Positions 16,761 to 26,353 of a stretch of DNA of 64,000 nt are shown piece by piece. The number at the start of each line of letters is the position of its first letter. Position 1 is the first letter of the stretch. The translations under genes were made by a program, and so were the position numbers. The stretch spans positions 285,785 to 349,784 of the forward strand of contig NSJL01000001.1 of NCBI GenBank assembly GCA_002634385.1. The letters are read 5' to 3'. Below the pieces are notes generated by a model that did not search any database, was not told where the DNA came from, and worked only from the letters and a program-made list of their open reading frames with translations. Source of the stretch: Nitrospira sp. (lineage in GTDB: Bacteria > Nitrospirota > Thermodesulfovibrionia > Thermodesulfovibrionales > Dissulfurispiraceae).

Positions 16761-17999
16761 ATGAATGAGAGCCAAAAGATAGTCACTGCGGAGGATTATG
16801 AAAAGTATTCCGGGGCCGAGGCCGTGGAGCGCGTGGCCAGGAAAGCGCGCCCCCTCAGGGACTACCATATCGCGCACATCAACTCCACCTATTACGGCGG
16901 AGGGGTGGCGGAAATCCTGTCCTCCAAGAGCCTCCTGATGAACAGCCTCGGCATCAGGACGGGGTGGCGTATCATCCAGGGCTCCCCCGACTTCTTCTCG
17001 ATCACGAAAAAGATGCACAATGCCCTGCAGGGAGACAGGATAAACCTGAGCAAGCGCAAGATGGAGATCTATGAAAGCGTCATCTATGAGAATGCGGTAC
17101 GAAACCATCTCGATCACGATATTGTCCTGGTCCACGATCCCCAGCCCCTTCCCCTTATCGACCACTACCGGAAAAGAGGCCCCTGGATTTGGCGCTGCCA
17201 TATCGACCTTACCCGTCCGAACAGGAAACTATGGAGCTATCTTCTCTCCTTCATCAGGAAGTACGATGCGGTGATCTTTTCTCTGAAGGAGTATGCCCGC
17301 AGGATCCCTAAGCCGCAGCTTTTCTTTCTGCCCGCCATCGATCCCTTCTCCATCAAGAACCGGGAACTGAGCGAGGAAGAGATTGACGAACGTCTTGCGC
17401 ATTACCGTATTCCCACCGACCTCCCGCTCGTGGTGCAGGTAGCGCGTTTCGACCGCTGGAAGGACCCTGAAGGGGTGATCCGGGCATTCAGAATTGCCCG
17501 CAGGCATGTCGAGAGCACCCTCGTTCTCCTCGGCAATGTGGCGACCGACGACCCGGAAGGCGAGAGAGTCTTTGAATCTCTCCTGCACCAGCAGGAGGAG
17601 CGCATTCTTATTCTGAGCCACCAGGACTCGGCGCTGGTAAACGCGCTCCAGAGGCGCGCGGATGTCGTCCTCCAGAAGTCCCTCCGGGAAGGGTTCGGCC
17701 TTACTGTCACCGAGGCCATGTGGAAGAGAACGCCCGTGATAGGGGGCAACGTGGGGGGCATACGGCACCAGATCGAGGACGGCGTCAACGGCTTCCTGGT
17801 CTCCTCCGTCGGGGAGGCTGCTGACCGGATCGTTCTGCTGCTCAAGGATAAGAGGATGAGGGAAACGATGGGGGCACGGGCACGGGAGACGGTAAAACAG
17901 AGATTTCTTATGATTCGCCTGGTGGAACAGTACCTTGACCTCTTCAATTCCTTCGAGGCTAATTACCGGCTGGTCCGAACACCGGGAAATTCGGCATAG
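16761..17999 (+). CDS. trehalose-synthase-like GT4 glycosyltransferase (TreT type)
   Basis: 412 residues. The N-terminal domain has DYHIAHINSTYYGGGVAEIL near 36, the TreT signature for nucleotide-sugar trehalose synthases. The C-terminal GT-B half has VAQVARFDRWKDPEGVI near 222, and REGFGLTVTEAMWKRTPVIG near 311 holds the conserved E-x7-E. It would join glucose from ADP- or UDP-glucose to glucose, making trehalose as a protectant. No other trehalose gene is nearby. The start ATG follows AAAGGAAACAG. Confidence 0.83.
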   Translation: MNESQKIVTAEDYEKYSGAEAVERVARKARPLRDYHIAHINSTYYGGGVAEILSSKSLLMNSLGIRTGWRIIQGSPDFFSITKKMHNALQGDRINLSKRKMEIYESVIYENAVRNHLDHDIVLVHDPQPLPLIDHYRKRGPWIWRCHIDLTRPNRKLWSYLLSFIRKYDAVIFSLKEYARRIPKPQLFFLPAIDPFSIKNRELSEEEIDERLAHYRIPTDLPLVVQVARFDRWKDPEGVIRAFRIARRHVESTLVLLGNVATDDPEGERVFESLLHQQEERILILSHQDSALVNALQRRADVVLQKSLREGFGLTVTEAMWKRTPVIGGNVGGIRHQIEDGVNGFLVSSVGEAADRIVLLLKDKRMRETMGARARETVKQRFLMIRLVEQYLDLFNSFEANYRLVRTPGNSA

Positions 18000-18080
18000 G
18001 ACAAAGACCGGAAATGCGCAAGAAAACCGCTCGTTCCTTTCCATCCCTTCTCCGGCATCATCCCGGAGAGGACAGCGCCT

Positions 18081-20375
18081 CTATACAGTCTTTCTCCTTG
18101 CCGGAATCGTAAAAGTAAAAGTGCTTCCCTTCCCGAATTCGCTCTCAACCCGGATCCTGCCGCCGTGCAGCTCGACGATTTTCTTCGAAAGTGCGAGCCC
18201 GAGTCCTGTTCCCTCATACTCTTTTGTATAAGGCTCCTGCAGCTGCGTGAACTCCTTGAACAGTTTGGGGATATCTTCCGCCTTGATTCCGATACCGGTA
18301 TCTTTCACATATACTTCGATATATCCCTGAACGGGCGGATCGCCGGGGGGGGTCCGTCCGGTACTTTCTTCAACGAAACGCGTTCCTATCTCCACCCTGC
18401 CCCCGGCGGGAGTAAACTTCACCGCATTGCCGACCAGATTGTACAGCACCTGTTTCACCTTCCTGGGGTCGCCCTCTATGATCAGATTTTCCTTTTCCCC
18501 CTCCCTTACTTCAAGCTGTATCCTGTTCTTCAGCGCCTTCTCCCGGAATGCATAGAGAGACGATCGCACGATCTCATCCAGCGACAGTGCGGCACGCTCT
18601 ATCTCCATCTTTCCCGCTTCCAGCTTCGAAAGATCCAGGATGTCGTTTATGAGACTCAACAGATGGGAGCCGCTGCCATGGATAAACCTGATACACTCCT
18701 CCTGTCCTTCACTGAGCTTCCCTTTTATTCCGTCCATGAGCAATTCAGAAAATCCGATGACCGAATTGAGAGGCGTCCTCAGCTCATGGCTCACGTTTGC
18801 CAGGAACTCGGATTTCGCCTTATTGGCGGATTCGGCCATGATCTTGGCTTTTTTCAACTCCGCCGTCCTCTCCTCCACTGTCCGTTCCAACTCTGCGCTG
18901 TAGTTCCTCAGGGCCTGCTCCATCTCCTTTCTTTCGGTGATATCGCGGGAAATCCCCCGATAGCCCAGGAGACTCCCCGATTCATCGAAGAAAGGAATGG
19001 CATTGGTATCGATGCTTATCTGTCGTCCGTCCTTATGGCGGCACACGTTTTCCAATCTGATACTCCGCTCTCCGCTGCCCGTCGCGGCTTCGAACACCGC
19101 CCTGCTGCGCATGGCCTCCTCATACACCATGAACTCGAAAGCCGTCCTTCCCATCACCTCTGAAGGGTCGTAGCCGAACAGGGCACGCATCTGAGGACTG
19201 CAGTAGGTACATACCCACTCCCGGTTCAGCTCCCACACCACATCATTCGTATTTTCGACAAGAGCGCGAAAACGCTCCTCACTTCTGCCGAGCTCGGCCT
19301 CAACCTTCTTGCGCTCCGCTATCTCCGCCTTCAGGATTGTATTGTTCCGGACCACCGAGCAGGAAAAGGCAGCCGCCACCATAGTCAGGAACAGGCTGAC
19401 GGACAGGATAGTGACGGGCTGGTGCGAAGAGTGCGCCGCACCGAATTCCGGCACGGCAGCGATACGGACAATCCACTTCCGTCCCGCCACATCGAATGAC
19501 TCTGTATGCTCAAGGGACGGCGCACCCTCCGTCCGTACAGCACTCTTTCGAAGACGGGAGGGATGATAATATAGAAAGCTCCTCTTTCCGGAAACAGATT
19601 CATCGTAGAGATAAACATCCAACCCTTTGGGAGCATATTCCGAGAGGGCCGTTTCAACGATATCGCCGACCCGAAAGACTCCGACGGCAAACCCTGTCAG
19701 GTACCGTCCCCTGTCGCCGGTGAGCTCTGTTGCCTTTCCTTTTCCATAGAGAGGCGAAAAAACCAGGAAGCCGTATTTATTCTCCTGCTCCTGCACCAGG
19801 ACAATGCGTCCGGTCGCCATTTCCTTTCCGCTGTCGCGGGAGCTGGCGAGGGCGCGCCGGCGCATTTCATCCGAAGCGAGGTCGAACCCGATCGCAACCT
19901 CGTTGCCTTCCCTCGGTTCAACAAAATAGACAGGGAAATACTCGTCCCGGTTTCGGGCCCGCTCCAACCGTCCCCCCGGTCCCCGCTCCTTCAGACGAAA
20001 AGAGGAAAGCCCCTCCCGTACTGCGGCGTTTTCAAATGCTTTTCGTTCCGGATGGGGCACCCGGGGTGCCCATTCTAAGGCCTGGATGCTTGGAAGCTCT
20101 TTCAGGAGAGGCTGTACAAAATCGTGGAACTCATGGCGCTCCACCTTTACCGACGCATTGTAAAAAGCCTTTACTGCACGCAATGTCGCGAGGTTCAGCT
20201 CGATCTCCCTTTTGATAGCGGTATGGTAATTTCTCGCTTTCTCGGCGAATTCCGCCTGCAGTGCCATTTCGTTCCACCTGAAGGCGAAATAATAAAGGGA
20301 GAGGGAGAAGAGGATGCCGGCAACAGCGATCAGAACGGAAGGAAGATACTTGAAAAAAGAGTCATTCTTTTGCAT
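18081..20375 (-). CDS. membrane sensor histidine kinase (CHASE-PAS-HisKA-HATPase)
   Basis: 764 residues. A first membrane helix (about 14-34), a periplasmic CHASE domain (about 75-270, with VQALLKELPSIQALEWAP-like core) and a second helix near 325 are followed by a PAS domain (365-485), H-box FLANVSHELRTPLNSVIG near 530 and an ATPase domain with N-box NLVGNAVKFTPAGG and G-boxes DTGIGIKAEDIPKLF and GTGLGLALSKKI. It is an orphan: no response regulator lies beside it. The CHASE domain suggests an extracellular small-molecule signal. Convergent with the glycosyltransferase gene. Confidence 0.92.
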   Translation of the reverse strand: MQKNDSFFKYLPSVLIAVAGILFSLSLYYFAFRWNEMALQAEFAEKARNYHTAIKREIELNLATLRAVKAFYNASVKVERHEFHDFVQPLLKELPSIQALEWAPRVPHPERKAFENAAVREGLSSFRLKERGPGGRLERARNRDEYFPVYFVEPREGNEVAIGFDLASDEMRRRALASSRDSGKEMATGRIVLVQEQENKYGFLVFSPLYGKGKATELTGDRGRYLTGFAVGVFRVGDIVETALSEYAPKGLDVYLYDESVSGKRSFLYYHPSRLRKSAVRTEGAPSLEHTESFDVAGRKWIVRIAAVPEFGAAHSSHQPVTILSVSLFLTMVAAAFSCSVVRNNTILKAEIAERKKVEAELGRSEERFRALVENTNDVVWELNREWVCTYCSPQMRALFGYDPSEVMGRTAFEFMVYEEAMRSRAVFEAATGSGERSIRLENVCRHKDGRQISIDTNAIPFFDESGSLLGYRGISRDITERKEMEQALRNYSAELERTVEERTAELKKAKIMAESANKAKSEFLANVSHELRTPLNSVIGFSELLMDGIKGKLSEGQEECIRFIHGSGSHLLSLINDILDLSKLEAGKMEIERAALSLDEIVRSSLYAFREKALKNRIQLEVREGEKENLIIEGDPRKVKQVLYNLVGNAVKFTPAGGRVEIGTRFVEESTGRTPPGDPPVQGYIEVYVKDTGIGIKAEDIPKLFKEFTQLQEPYTKEYEGTGLGLALSKKIVELHGGRIRVESEFGKGSTFTFTIPARRKTV

Positions 20376-20543
20376 AGCTCTTCGCTTGTCCTTTCAAAAG
20401 CAGATACGGCAGCCGTTCTGCACAATGGTCTAGTCTATAAACAGTGAAAGTTGTTTTTGTATGATCCATATCAGTTCCCCGGGGGCCATCTCCCTGAGGC
20501 ATGGTTTTTTATGAGCTCCCGGAGATCCGGTCTTGGCCCCCCC

Positions 20544-20572
20544 TTGTCATATTTTTCTCTTCGCTGTATAGT
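20544..20572 (+). promoter_or_regulatory. promoter TTGTCA-17-TATAGT of the AAA/VWA operon
   Basis: A -35 TTGTCA (20544-20549) and a -10 TATAGT (20567-20572) with ideal 17-base spacing, about 100 bases before the ATPase start. The rest of the 300-base gap after the kinase gene holds a GC-rich run (CCCCGGGGGCC) and nothing else I can identify. Confidence 0.6.
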
Positions 20573-20675
20573 TAAAAATATTCCGGATCTGTTTCCCGGT
20601 CTTGCAATGAAGGCAGTTTGCCTGCTCACCCCGGAAGAAGGACGGATTCAGAAACAGAGGACAAAAGAGGGTACC

Positions 20676-21839
20676 ATGTCGGCAAATGGATGGACAAGAA
20701 TGAAAGAAGGAGATCTCTACTCCCTTGCAACGGCGAGGAGAATCGTTAAAAACAGCGATCCGGGCGTCTCGCTCTTCATCTGGGGCCCCCCCGGCGTCGG
20801 CAAATCTACCATGGTGAGGGAGGTGACGGAGGAACTCGGAATCGGGCTCCTCGATGTGAGGGCCGCCCAGCTGGAGTCCATCGATCTGCGGGGCTTCCCG
20901 GTTATCGACCCGGAGACGAACCTGGCGTCATGGAAAGCCTTCATGAATGTGCTGCCCCATCCCGGAATCCACGGGGAAAGGGGCATTCTTTTCCTGGACG
21001 AGCTGAACCTGGCAACCCTCGATGTCCAAAAGGCCTGCTACCAGCTCATCAATGACCGGAGGGTAGGAGATTACGCAATGCCGGAAGGCTGGCGCATCAT
21101 CGCTGCGGGCAACGAGCTTGAGCACGCGGAGGGGGCCATTATCGAGATGCCGCATCCCCTTAAGAACAGGTTCCAGCACATCACGGTGGAGGCCCCCACG
21201 TCTCCGGAACAGAGGGCCGACATGTACAACTGGTTCTACCGGCACGCTATCCATCCTTCCATTATCTCTTTCCTGAAGTTCAGGCCGGACGCGGTTTTCG
21301 ATATGAGCAACGTGCATGCGGAACATGCCTACCCCACTCCCCGGAGCTGGCACAAGATATCCATCCAGATGAACCGAAAGGAGATGGGGCTCCTCGACGA
21401 CGGGGGACGCCTTACCGATGACAGACTGTACCTGCAGCTCATCGCTGAACAGAACGTGGGAAAGGGGCGTGCCTATGAGTTCGTCGAGTATGTGACCACC
21501 ATCTTCTCCAGGGTCCCTGATCCCGTGGCCATCCTGGAGAGGGGGTTGAAACGGGCACTGGAGGAATCCGCCATGCAAATGCCCGATGAGGGAGATGCGG
21601 GGACTCTTTTCGCCCTCTGCACCTCCGTGGTCGCACACCTCAAGGGGATGTGCCAGGATCCCGGGGTAGTGGATAATTTCTACGACTTCATCTTCTCCAT
21701 CAGCCACATGGGTGAGTTCGCCATGCTCACGGTGCAGGAGGCATGGGCTATCGATGAGGTGCGGCATGCCATCGGCAGGTCGAAGAGCTCCGACAACTTC
21801 AAAAGATTCGCAAAGGAATTTGTCTACCTGGTAGGGTAG
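20676..21839 (+). CDS. AAA+ ATPase, MoxR-like
   Basis: 387 residues. Walker A WGPPGVGKSTM near 38, Walker B GILFLDELNLA near 105, sensor-1 RIIAAGNELEH near 140 and an arginine-finger region PHPLKNRFQHI near 160 are present. The C-terminal 150 residues form a helical lid and tail. With the VWA-domain gene 52 bases downstream, it forms a MoxR-VWA type pair, in which the ATPase remodels a target bound by the VWA protein. The start at 20676 fits AAAAGAGGGTACC. The target is unknown. Confidence 0.87.
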   Translation: MSANGWTRMKEGDLYSLATARRIVKNSDPGVSLFIWGPPGVGKSTMVREVTEELGIGLLDVRAAQLESIDLRGFPVIDPETNLASWKAFMNVLPHPGIHGERGILFLDELNLATLDVQKACYQLINDRRVGDYAMPEGWRIIAAGNELEHAEGAIIEMPHPLKNRFQHITVEAPTSPEQRADMYNWFYRHAIHPSIISFLKFRPDAVFDMSNVHAEHAYPTPRSWHKISIQMNRKEMGLLDDGGRLTDDRLYLQLIAEQNVGKGRAYEFVEYVTTIFSRVPDPVAILERGLKRALEESAMQMPDEGDAGTLFALCTSVVAHLKGMCQDPGVVDNFYDFIFSISHMGEFAMLTVQEAWAIDEVRHAIGRSKSSDNFKRFAKEFVYLVG

Positions 21840-21891
21840 TCTCCCGCCCCCTGCGAAAAAGGGAGGCCGGCAATGAAAAAGAGGGTATACA

Positions 21892-23460
21892 ATGGACACA
21901 CAAGCAGGCACCCGCTCAGAGAACGGTGAGAAGAGCCGGGGCAAAGGCGCAGGTACCGGGGAAGGGAAGACCGCACGGGACATGATTACCAAAGCGCGCA
22001 GCGCGGTGATGCGGGAGTCTCCTTTCTTTGCTGCGCTCTGCATGCACCTTGTTCCGGTTGAGGCCCCCTGGTGCCATCAGGGAGGGCTCTACAGCGTGGC
22101 TACGGACGGGCGGCATTTTTTCTACCATCCGCATATTCTGGAGGCATTCCCCACTCTCTCCGAACTGAAGGGGCTCATTCTCCACGAAGTGCTTCACTGC
22201 GCCTTCCGGCATTTGGACCGGGGGAAGGACCGCCATCCCCTGGTGTGGAACATGGCGATCGACTACGCGGTCAACAGTATTATCCGGGAGATGGACGCGC
22301 ACCTGAAAGAGCAGTACTCCCGCCTGCCCCAGGACAAGAGACCGGTGATGCAGGGCTTCTCTGTCGACAAGGGGCTGCACCGGGAGGACTTCAGGGGGAT
22401 GAAAGCCGAACAGATTTACACTATCCTGATAAAGGAAATGAAGGACCCGCCCCGATCTGCTCCGAGGGCCGACCTGCAAACGGGAGGAGGGAGTGACAGT
22501 ACAGGGGAGCAGCGAATTCTCGATGTCCATCTCGACTCCGACAAGGCGATAGACCCGGAGAGGGGGCCGATCGATCCGGGCACGCAGACCCGGAATACGG
22601 ATGCCGTCATCCAGCCCCTTTCCAAAGGCGAGCAGGAGCATCTGAAAAGGGAGTGGGAGCGCAGGCTGATACAGGCGGCCAATAACCAGCATCTGGCCGA
22701 CCGCCTGAAGGGAAGATCCGGGGGCCCCCTGCCGGGTCAGATCAAGGAACTGATCGAAACGATCAAAGCCCCCAAAGTCAGGGTTCTCAGCAAGGTAGCG
22801 AAATACCTGCGCCTGGCGCTCACCGAACAGGTCAACTGGATTCAGCCCTACACGAAACGCATGGCGGCGACAGGGATCTATATGCCCTCAAAGAGAAACT
22901 ATGTCACCGACCCGGTGATCGTCATCGATACGTCGGGCTCTGTTTCCCCGGAAGATGCGGCCTTCTTCCTGGGCCTGGTGGACGAGGTCATCAGGAAGCT
23001 CCCGGTCACCAAGCTCCGGTACATTGAATGCGACCACGCTATCCAGACGGATAGAATCCTTCACAAGGTGCATCGGAGCAGAGGGGTGTACGGAGTTTTT
23101 CCGGAGCCCTCCCTGAAGGAGAAGGGCAAAGGCGGGGGAATCACCATCAGCGGGCGAGGGGGGACTTCGTTCAAGCCTCCCTTCGAGCTGCTGGAAAGAG
23201 ATAAGCGCTTCAAACCGTCCTTTGTCCTCTATCTTACCGACGGCCATGGGGATTTCCCTGAAAAGAAACCCGCCTTCCCTGTCCTCTGGGTCTTCAACAA
23301 CAAGGAAAAGCACAGCCCGCCCTTTGGCGACCAGGATTGCTTCGACAAGGTCGATGTCGATACCTGGAGGCAGAGCAGAAAGCGGAGAACTGCCTTTGTC
23401 TCGCCCATGCGCCGGGCCGGTGCCGGAAAAAATAAACCCCCTGCACCCAGATCTCTCTGA
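21892..23460 (+). CDS. DUF2201-type protein: metallopeptidase-like plus VWA-like domain
   Basis: 522 residues. The N-terminal half has a zinc-peptidase-like motif HEVLHCAFRHLDRGKDRHPL near 96 followed by WNMAIDYAVN. The C-terminal half (about 330-480) is VWA-like with the MIDAS start VIDTSGSVSPED near 344. Between them is a charged linker (about 170-260). It is the partner of the AAA+ protein upstream. The combination is known in many environmental bacteria but its job is unclear. It ends inside the left arm of a terminator. Confidence 0.87.
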   Translation: MDTQAGTRSENGEKSRGKGAGTGEGKTARDMITKARSAVMRESPFFAALCMHLVPVEAPWCHQGGLYSVATDGRHFFYHPHILEAFPTLSELKGLILHEVLHCAFRHLDRGKDRHPLVWNMAIDYAVNSIIREMDAHLKEQYSRLPQDKRPVMQGFSVDKGLHREDFRGMKAEQIYTILIKEMKDPPRSAPRADLQTGGGSDSTGEQRILDVHLDSDKAIDPERGPIDPGTQTRNTDAVIQPLSKGEQEHLKREWERRLIQAANNQHLADRLKGRSGGPLPGQIKELIETIKAPKVRVLSKVAKYLRLALTEQVNWIQPYTKRMAATGIYMPSKRNYVTDPVIVIDTSGSVSPEDAAFFLGLVDEVIRKLPVTKLRYIECDHAIQTDRILHKVHRSRGVYGVFPEPSLKEKGKGGGITISGRGGTSFKPPFELLERDKRFKPSFVLYLTDGHGDFPEKKPAFPVLWVFNNKEKHSPPFGDQDCFDKVDVDTWRQSRKRRTAFVSPMRRAGAGKNKPPAPRSL

Positions 23461-23475
23461 AGTGCAAGGGGTTTT
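23437..23475 (+). terminator. intrinsic terminator of the AAA/VWA operon
   Basis: CCCC(C)TGCAC pairs with GTGCA(A)GGGG and is followed by TTTT. The left arm lies within the last codons of the VWA gene. Confidence 0.7.
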
Positions 23476-23480
23476 CGCTA

Positions 23481-23554
<74 letters not shown>

Positions 23555-23679
23555 AAATGGCGCCCGAATCAGCGCCTCACTTCCTGGCACCTCAATTTTC
23601 GGCGCCTATCGTGCATTCACCTGGATTGTCCCAGCCGGGACTTCTCTTCGATTCTACAGAGCGGTACGGCAGAATCGAA

Positions 23680-23755
23680 TGGTAGGCGGAACAGGGATCG
23701 AACCTGTGACCTCTGCCTTGTAAGGGCAGCGCTCTCCCAGTTGAGCTATCCGCCC
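23680..23755 (-). tRNA. tRNA-Val (TAC)
   Basis: Acceptor GGGCGGA/TCCGCCT (G-U at the first pair), D-loop with CTGGGAG, anticodon stem CTGCC/GGCAG with loop CTTACAA giving anticodon TAC, T-arm CACAGG TTCGATC CCTGT. A73 is followed by an encoded CCA. It lies 125 bases from tRNA-Asp on the same strand. Confidence 0.94.
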
Positions 23756-23789
23756 GGAAAGATTTTATTTAACTACAAAAGCCCCGTTT

Positions 23790-23818
23790 TTGTCAAATGT
23801 ATTCCACTGTGCTATGAT
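23790..23818 (+). promoter_or_regulatory. promoter TTGTCA-17-TATGAT of the L,D-transpeptidase gene
   Basis: A -35 TTGTCA (23790-23795) and a TGC-extended -10 TATGAT (23813-23818), spacing 17. The ATG at 23826 begins seven bases after the -10 box, so the mRNA should start at or next to the start codon. Confidence 0.65.
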
Positions 23819-23825
23819 AATTTCT

Positions 23826-24728
23826 ATGCAAAAGCAAAAGTTTTTTTCCGCTCTTCCCCTGCTTTTCCTGATCCTCCTTCCCCTGCTGCCGGCACATGCA
23901 CAGGAATATCCCTTCGGGCCCGACGCCACCGTCATCGGGACCCTGAGGACCTATCGTATCACCAACGAGAAGGAATCCCTCATCGAGCTGGCCAGGGAAT
24001 TCGGTGTCGGGTATAACGAAATCGTCGACGCGAATCCCGACCTGGACCCTTTTATTCCGGGCGCACCGGTCACCGTCACCATCCCCTCCGCATGGATTCT
24101 GCCCGAGATGAAAACGTACGAGGGTTTGGTGATCAACCTTTCCGAGATGAGGCTCTACTATTTCTACACAAAGAGAAACGAGCACCTCGCCATGACTTTT
24201 CCCATCGGCATCGGCAGTGAGGGACATGCCACGCCGGTGGGGAATTTCAGCATTGTGCAGAAGACCGTCAATCCAAGCTGGTATGTGCCCGAATCCATCA
24301 AAAGGGAGTACCCTGAGCTGCCGGATGTCGTGCCCCCGGGACCCGATAATCCCCTCGGCACCCACGCCCTGAGACTGTCCCTGCGCTCGATTCTTATCCA
24401 CGGGACCAACAGGCCCTTCGCCATCGGCAGGAGGGCAAGCCACGGATGCATACGGCTTTATCCCGAGGATATCCCGAAGCTCTTCGACGCGGTCCCTTCC
24501 GGCACTCCGATCGCCATCGTCCGGCAACCGATCAAGCTGGGAATGCGCAAGGGCCGGATCCATATCGAAGTACATTATGAAGAGGAAAGCGAAACAAACT
24601 ATTTCATTGAGGCAATGCAGTTACTGAAGAAAAAGGACCTCTTCGATGCCATCGATGTCGAAAAACTGTACCGTGCCCTGAGCGAGAGGAAGGGGATCCC
24701 GGCGGATATTTCAAAAGAGGGGGAGTAA
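23826..24728 (+). CDS. L,D-transpeptidase (YkuD/ErfK family) with LysM-like N-terminus
   Basis: About 300 residues with signal peptide MQKQKFFSALPLLFLILLPL. A LysM-like segment LIELAREFGVGYNEIVDANP (near 51) binds peptidoglycan. The YkuD domain (about 97-240) ends in the catalytic HGTNRPFAIGRRASHGCIRL with Cys near 208. It forms 3-3 cross-links in peptidoglycan or ties lipoprotein to it. The Lpp-like lipoprotein gene is convergent just downstream, which fits that idea. No Shine-Dalgarno site is seen; the promoter predicts leaderless translation. An in-frame start at 23790 is less likely as it lies in the -35 region. Confidence 0.9.
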   Translation: MQKQKFFSALPLLFLILLPLLPAHAQEYPFGPDATVIGTLRTYRITNEKESLIELAREFGVGYNEIVDANPDLDPFIPGAPVTVTIPSAWILPEMKTYEGLVINLSEMRLYYFYTKRNEHLAMTFPIGIGSEGHATPVGNFSIVQKTVNPSWYVPESIKREYPELPDVVPPGPDNPLGTHALRLSLRSILIHGTNRPFAIGRRASHGCIRLYPEDIPKLFDAVPSGTPIAIVRQPIKLGMRKGRIHIEVHYEEESETNYFIEAMQLLKKKDLFDAIDVEKLYRALSERKGIPADISKEGE

Positions 24729-24729
24729 A

Positions 24730-24770
24730 GGAAGAGAGGCCCTCCTTTCGTCAGGGAAAGCCCCTCTTCC
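24730..24770. terminator. bidirectional terminator between convergent genes
   Basis: GGAAGAG...CTCTTCC arms with extra inner pairing (CCCTCCTTTCG / AGGGAAAG) fill the 58 bases between the transpeptidase and lipoprotein genes. A-rich and T-rich flanks suit termination from both sides. Confidence 0.6.
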
Positions 24771-24786
24771 CGAAAGAAAAGACTAA

Positions 24787-25236
24787 CTACTTCCTCTGCT
24801 GCAGCTCAAAGGCTTTCTGCGACTTCTTTGAGGCCTGCTCCGCCTTTGAAGCCGCGGCTTCCGCTCTGTCCGCCGCAGTTTCGGCGCGCCGCGCGGCGTC
24901 TTCGGCACGGCGGACCGTGTCTGCCGCAGCACCCGTGTCTGCTCCGGCTGCCCCCGCTCCTGCTCCAGCGCCCGCACTCCTTGCCGTATTGAGGGCCTCC
25001 TGCGCCATGGACCTGGCCTCTGCGGCCTCTCTCCGGGCGGCATCCACATCCGCCGCGGAGACACCCGGTCTCTTCTCGAGGGCCGCCACCCTGTCCTCCA
25101 ATGTCCCCACCCTCGACTCAAGCCTGCTGATCCGGTCCACAAGGGGATCCACCTGCTGCTTCACATAGTCCTTTGTCGCACATCCTGCAGAAAAAAAGAA
25201 TACGAGACACAGCGCCACCAATAAGGACTTCTTCAT
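24787..25236 (-). CDS. Lpp-like coiled-coil outer-membrane lipoprotein
   Basis: 149 residues: lipobox FFFSAGCATKDYVKQQV (Cys near 19), then a heptad coiled-coil VDRISRLESRVGTLEDRVAA, then an Ala/Gly-rich stretch (AGAGAGAGAAGADTG) and a helical Ala-Glu-Arg tail ending in Lys (QQRK). The C-terminal lysine recalls Braun's lipoprotein, which is linked to peptidoglycan by L,D-transpeptidases such as the one next door; the linkage here is inference. ATG at 25236 fits GAGGAGGGG; a GTG at 25242 is too close to that site. Confidence 0.83.
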   Translation of the reverse strand: MKKSLLVALCLVFFFSAGCATKDYVKQQVDPLVDRISRLESRVGTLEDRVAALEKRPGVSAADVDAARREAAEARSMAQEALNTARSAGAGAGAGAAGADTGAAADTVRRAEDAARRAETAADRAEAAASKAEQASKKSQKAFELQQRK

Positions 25237-25428
25237 CAGCACCCCTCCTCACGATAAAGGTTATTCAATGGTCCGCATACGCGGAACAGCTTCTCTCCCG
25301 ACACATCCGAAGACACTCTCTTTAGTACATACTGCGCGCACACCGGCAGGAACCGGCAGCCCTGTCCCCCTCTTTTATCTAAAGAGTAGCACAAAAATCG
25401 CACTTTGTCTCGCGGGAAGAGATAGGGG

Positions 25429-26253
25429 CTACTTTCTGCCCGCACTTCTGCGGATACTTTTAAAAAGGAACGCCAGGACAAAAAACAGCAGGTTCAGGAG
25501 GACAATGGTTGCCCCTGAAGGGAGATTCAGCAGAGCGGAAAGGAAGATCCCCAGGAAAACCGAAAGGAGCGCGACAGCGGAAGCGAAGAGCATGGAACTG
25601 CGGAACCCCCGTGCCACCTGAAATGCGGTCACTGCGGGGAGGATCAGGAGGGAGGAGGTCAGCATGATTCCGACCACTTTCATGGTGAGGACAACGGTAA
25701 TGGCCGTCAGGAGGACCAGGAGAGTATTGAGCCTTTCCGTATTGATGCCCGAGACCTTCGCGAATTCCTCATCGAAAGTAACGGAAAAGATCTCATGGTA
25801 ATAGAAGATGACGGTCAGCAGGACCAGGACAGAAAGGCCGATGGCGGTAACGACTTCCGCATTGCTGATCGCCAGGATATTTCCGAAAAGGTAGCTGAAC
25901 AGGTCCACATTGAAGCCGCCCGCCCTGCTGGCAAGGAGCACGCCCCCCGCAATCCCGAGGGAGGAGACGACACCGATGGCGGCATCCCCGTAGATCCTGG
26001 CCCTCTCCGTCAGCTTCAGGATTCCCAATGAGCCGAGCATGACAAGCGGAATAGAGACATAGAGGGGATACACTTTGAGGACAAGGCCCACCGCCACACT
26101 CCCGAACGTTACATGGGCAAGACCGTCTCCGATGAGGGAGAGCCTACGCAGTACCAGGACAACCCCCAGGATGGAGCAGAGGAGGGCGATAAACGACCCG
26201 GCCACCAATGCCCTCTGAATAAATCCGTATCTGAAAAGCTCCGCTATTTCCAT
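25429..26253 (-). CDS. znuB: zinc ABC transporter permease
   Basis: 274 residues with about eight membrane helices, ABC-3 family. The conserved EAA-like loop region VLLASRAGGFNVDLFSYLFG near 107 and the late segment VVGIMLTSSLLILPAVTA near 178 are present. It forms the channel for Zn(II) with ZnuC and ZnuA. It is the last gene of the zur-znuA-znuC-znuB unit, with a 100-base gap after znuC and its own ribosome site GAGGAGCGAAT. Confidence 0.9.
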   Translation of the reverse strand: MEIAELFRYGFIQRALVAGSFIALLCSILGVVLVLRRLSLIGDGLAHVTFGSVAVGLVLKVYPLYVSIPLVMLGSLGILKLTERARIYGDAAIGVVSSLGIAGGVLLASRAGGFNVDLFSYLFGNILAISNAEVVTAIGLSVLVLLTVIFYYHEIFSVTFDEEFAKVSGINTERLNTLLVLLTAITVVLTMKVVGIMLTSSLLILPAVTAFQVARGFRSSMLFASAVALLSVFLGIFLSALLNLPSGATIVLLNLLFFVLAFLFKSIRRSAGRK

Positions 26254-26353
26254 ATTCGCTCCTCTCCTGCCCGCTCCCCTCTCCGGTACTGCTCCCGCTC
26301 CTCACCTTCCCCTTCCTGCGCCTGGCGGGTGCACGACAGCAGGCCACCGCCTC

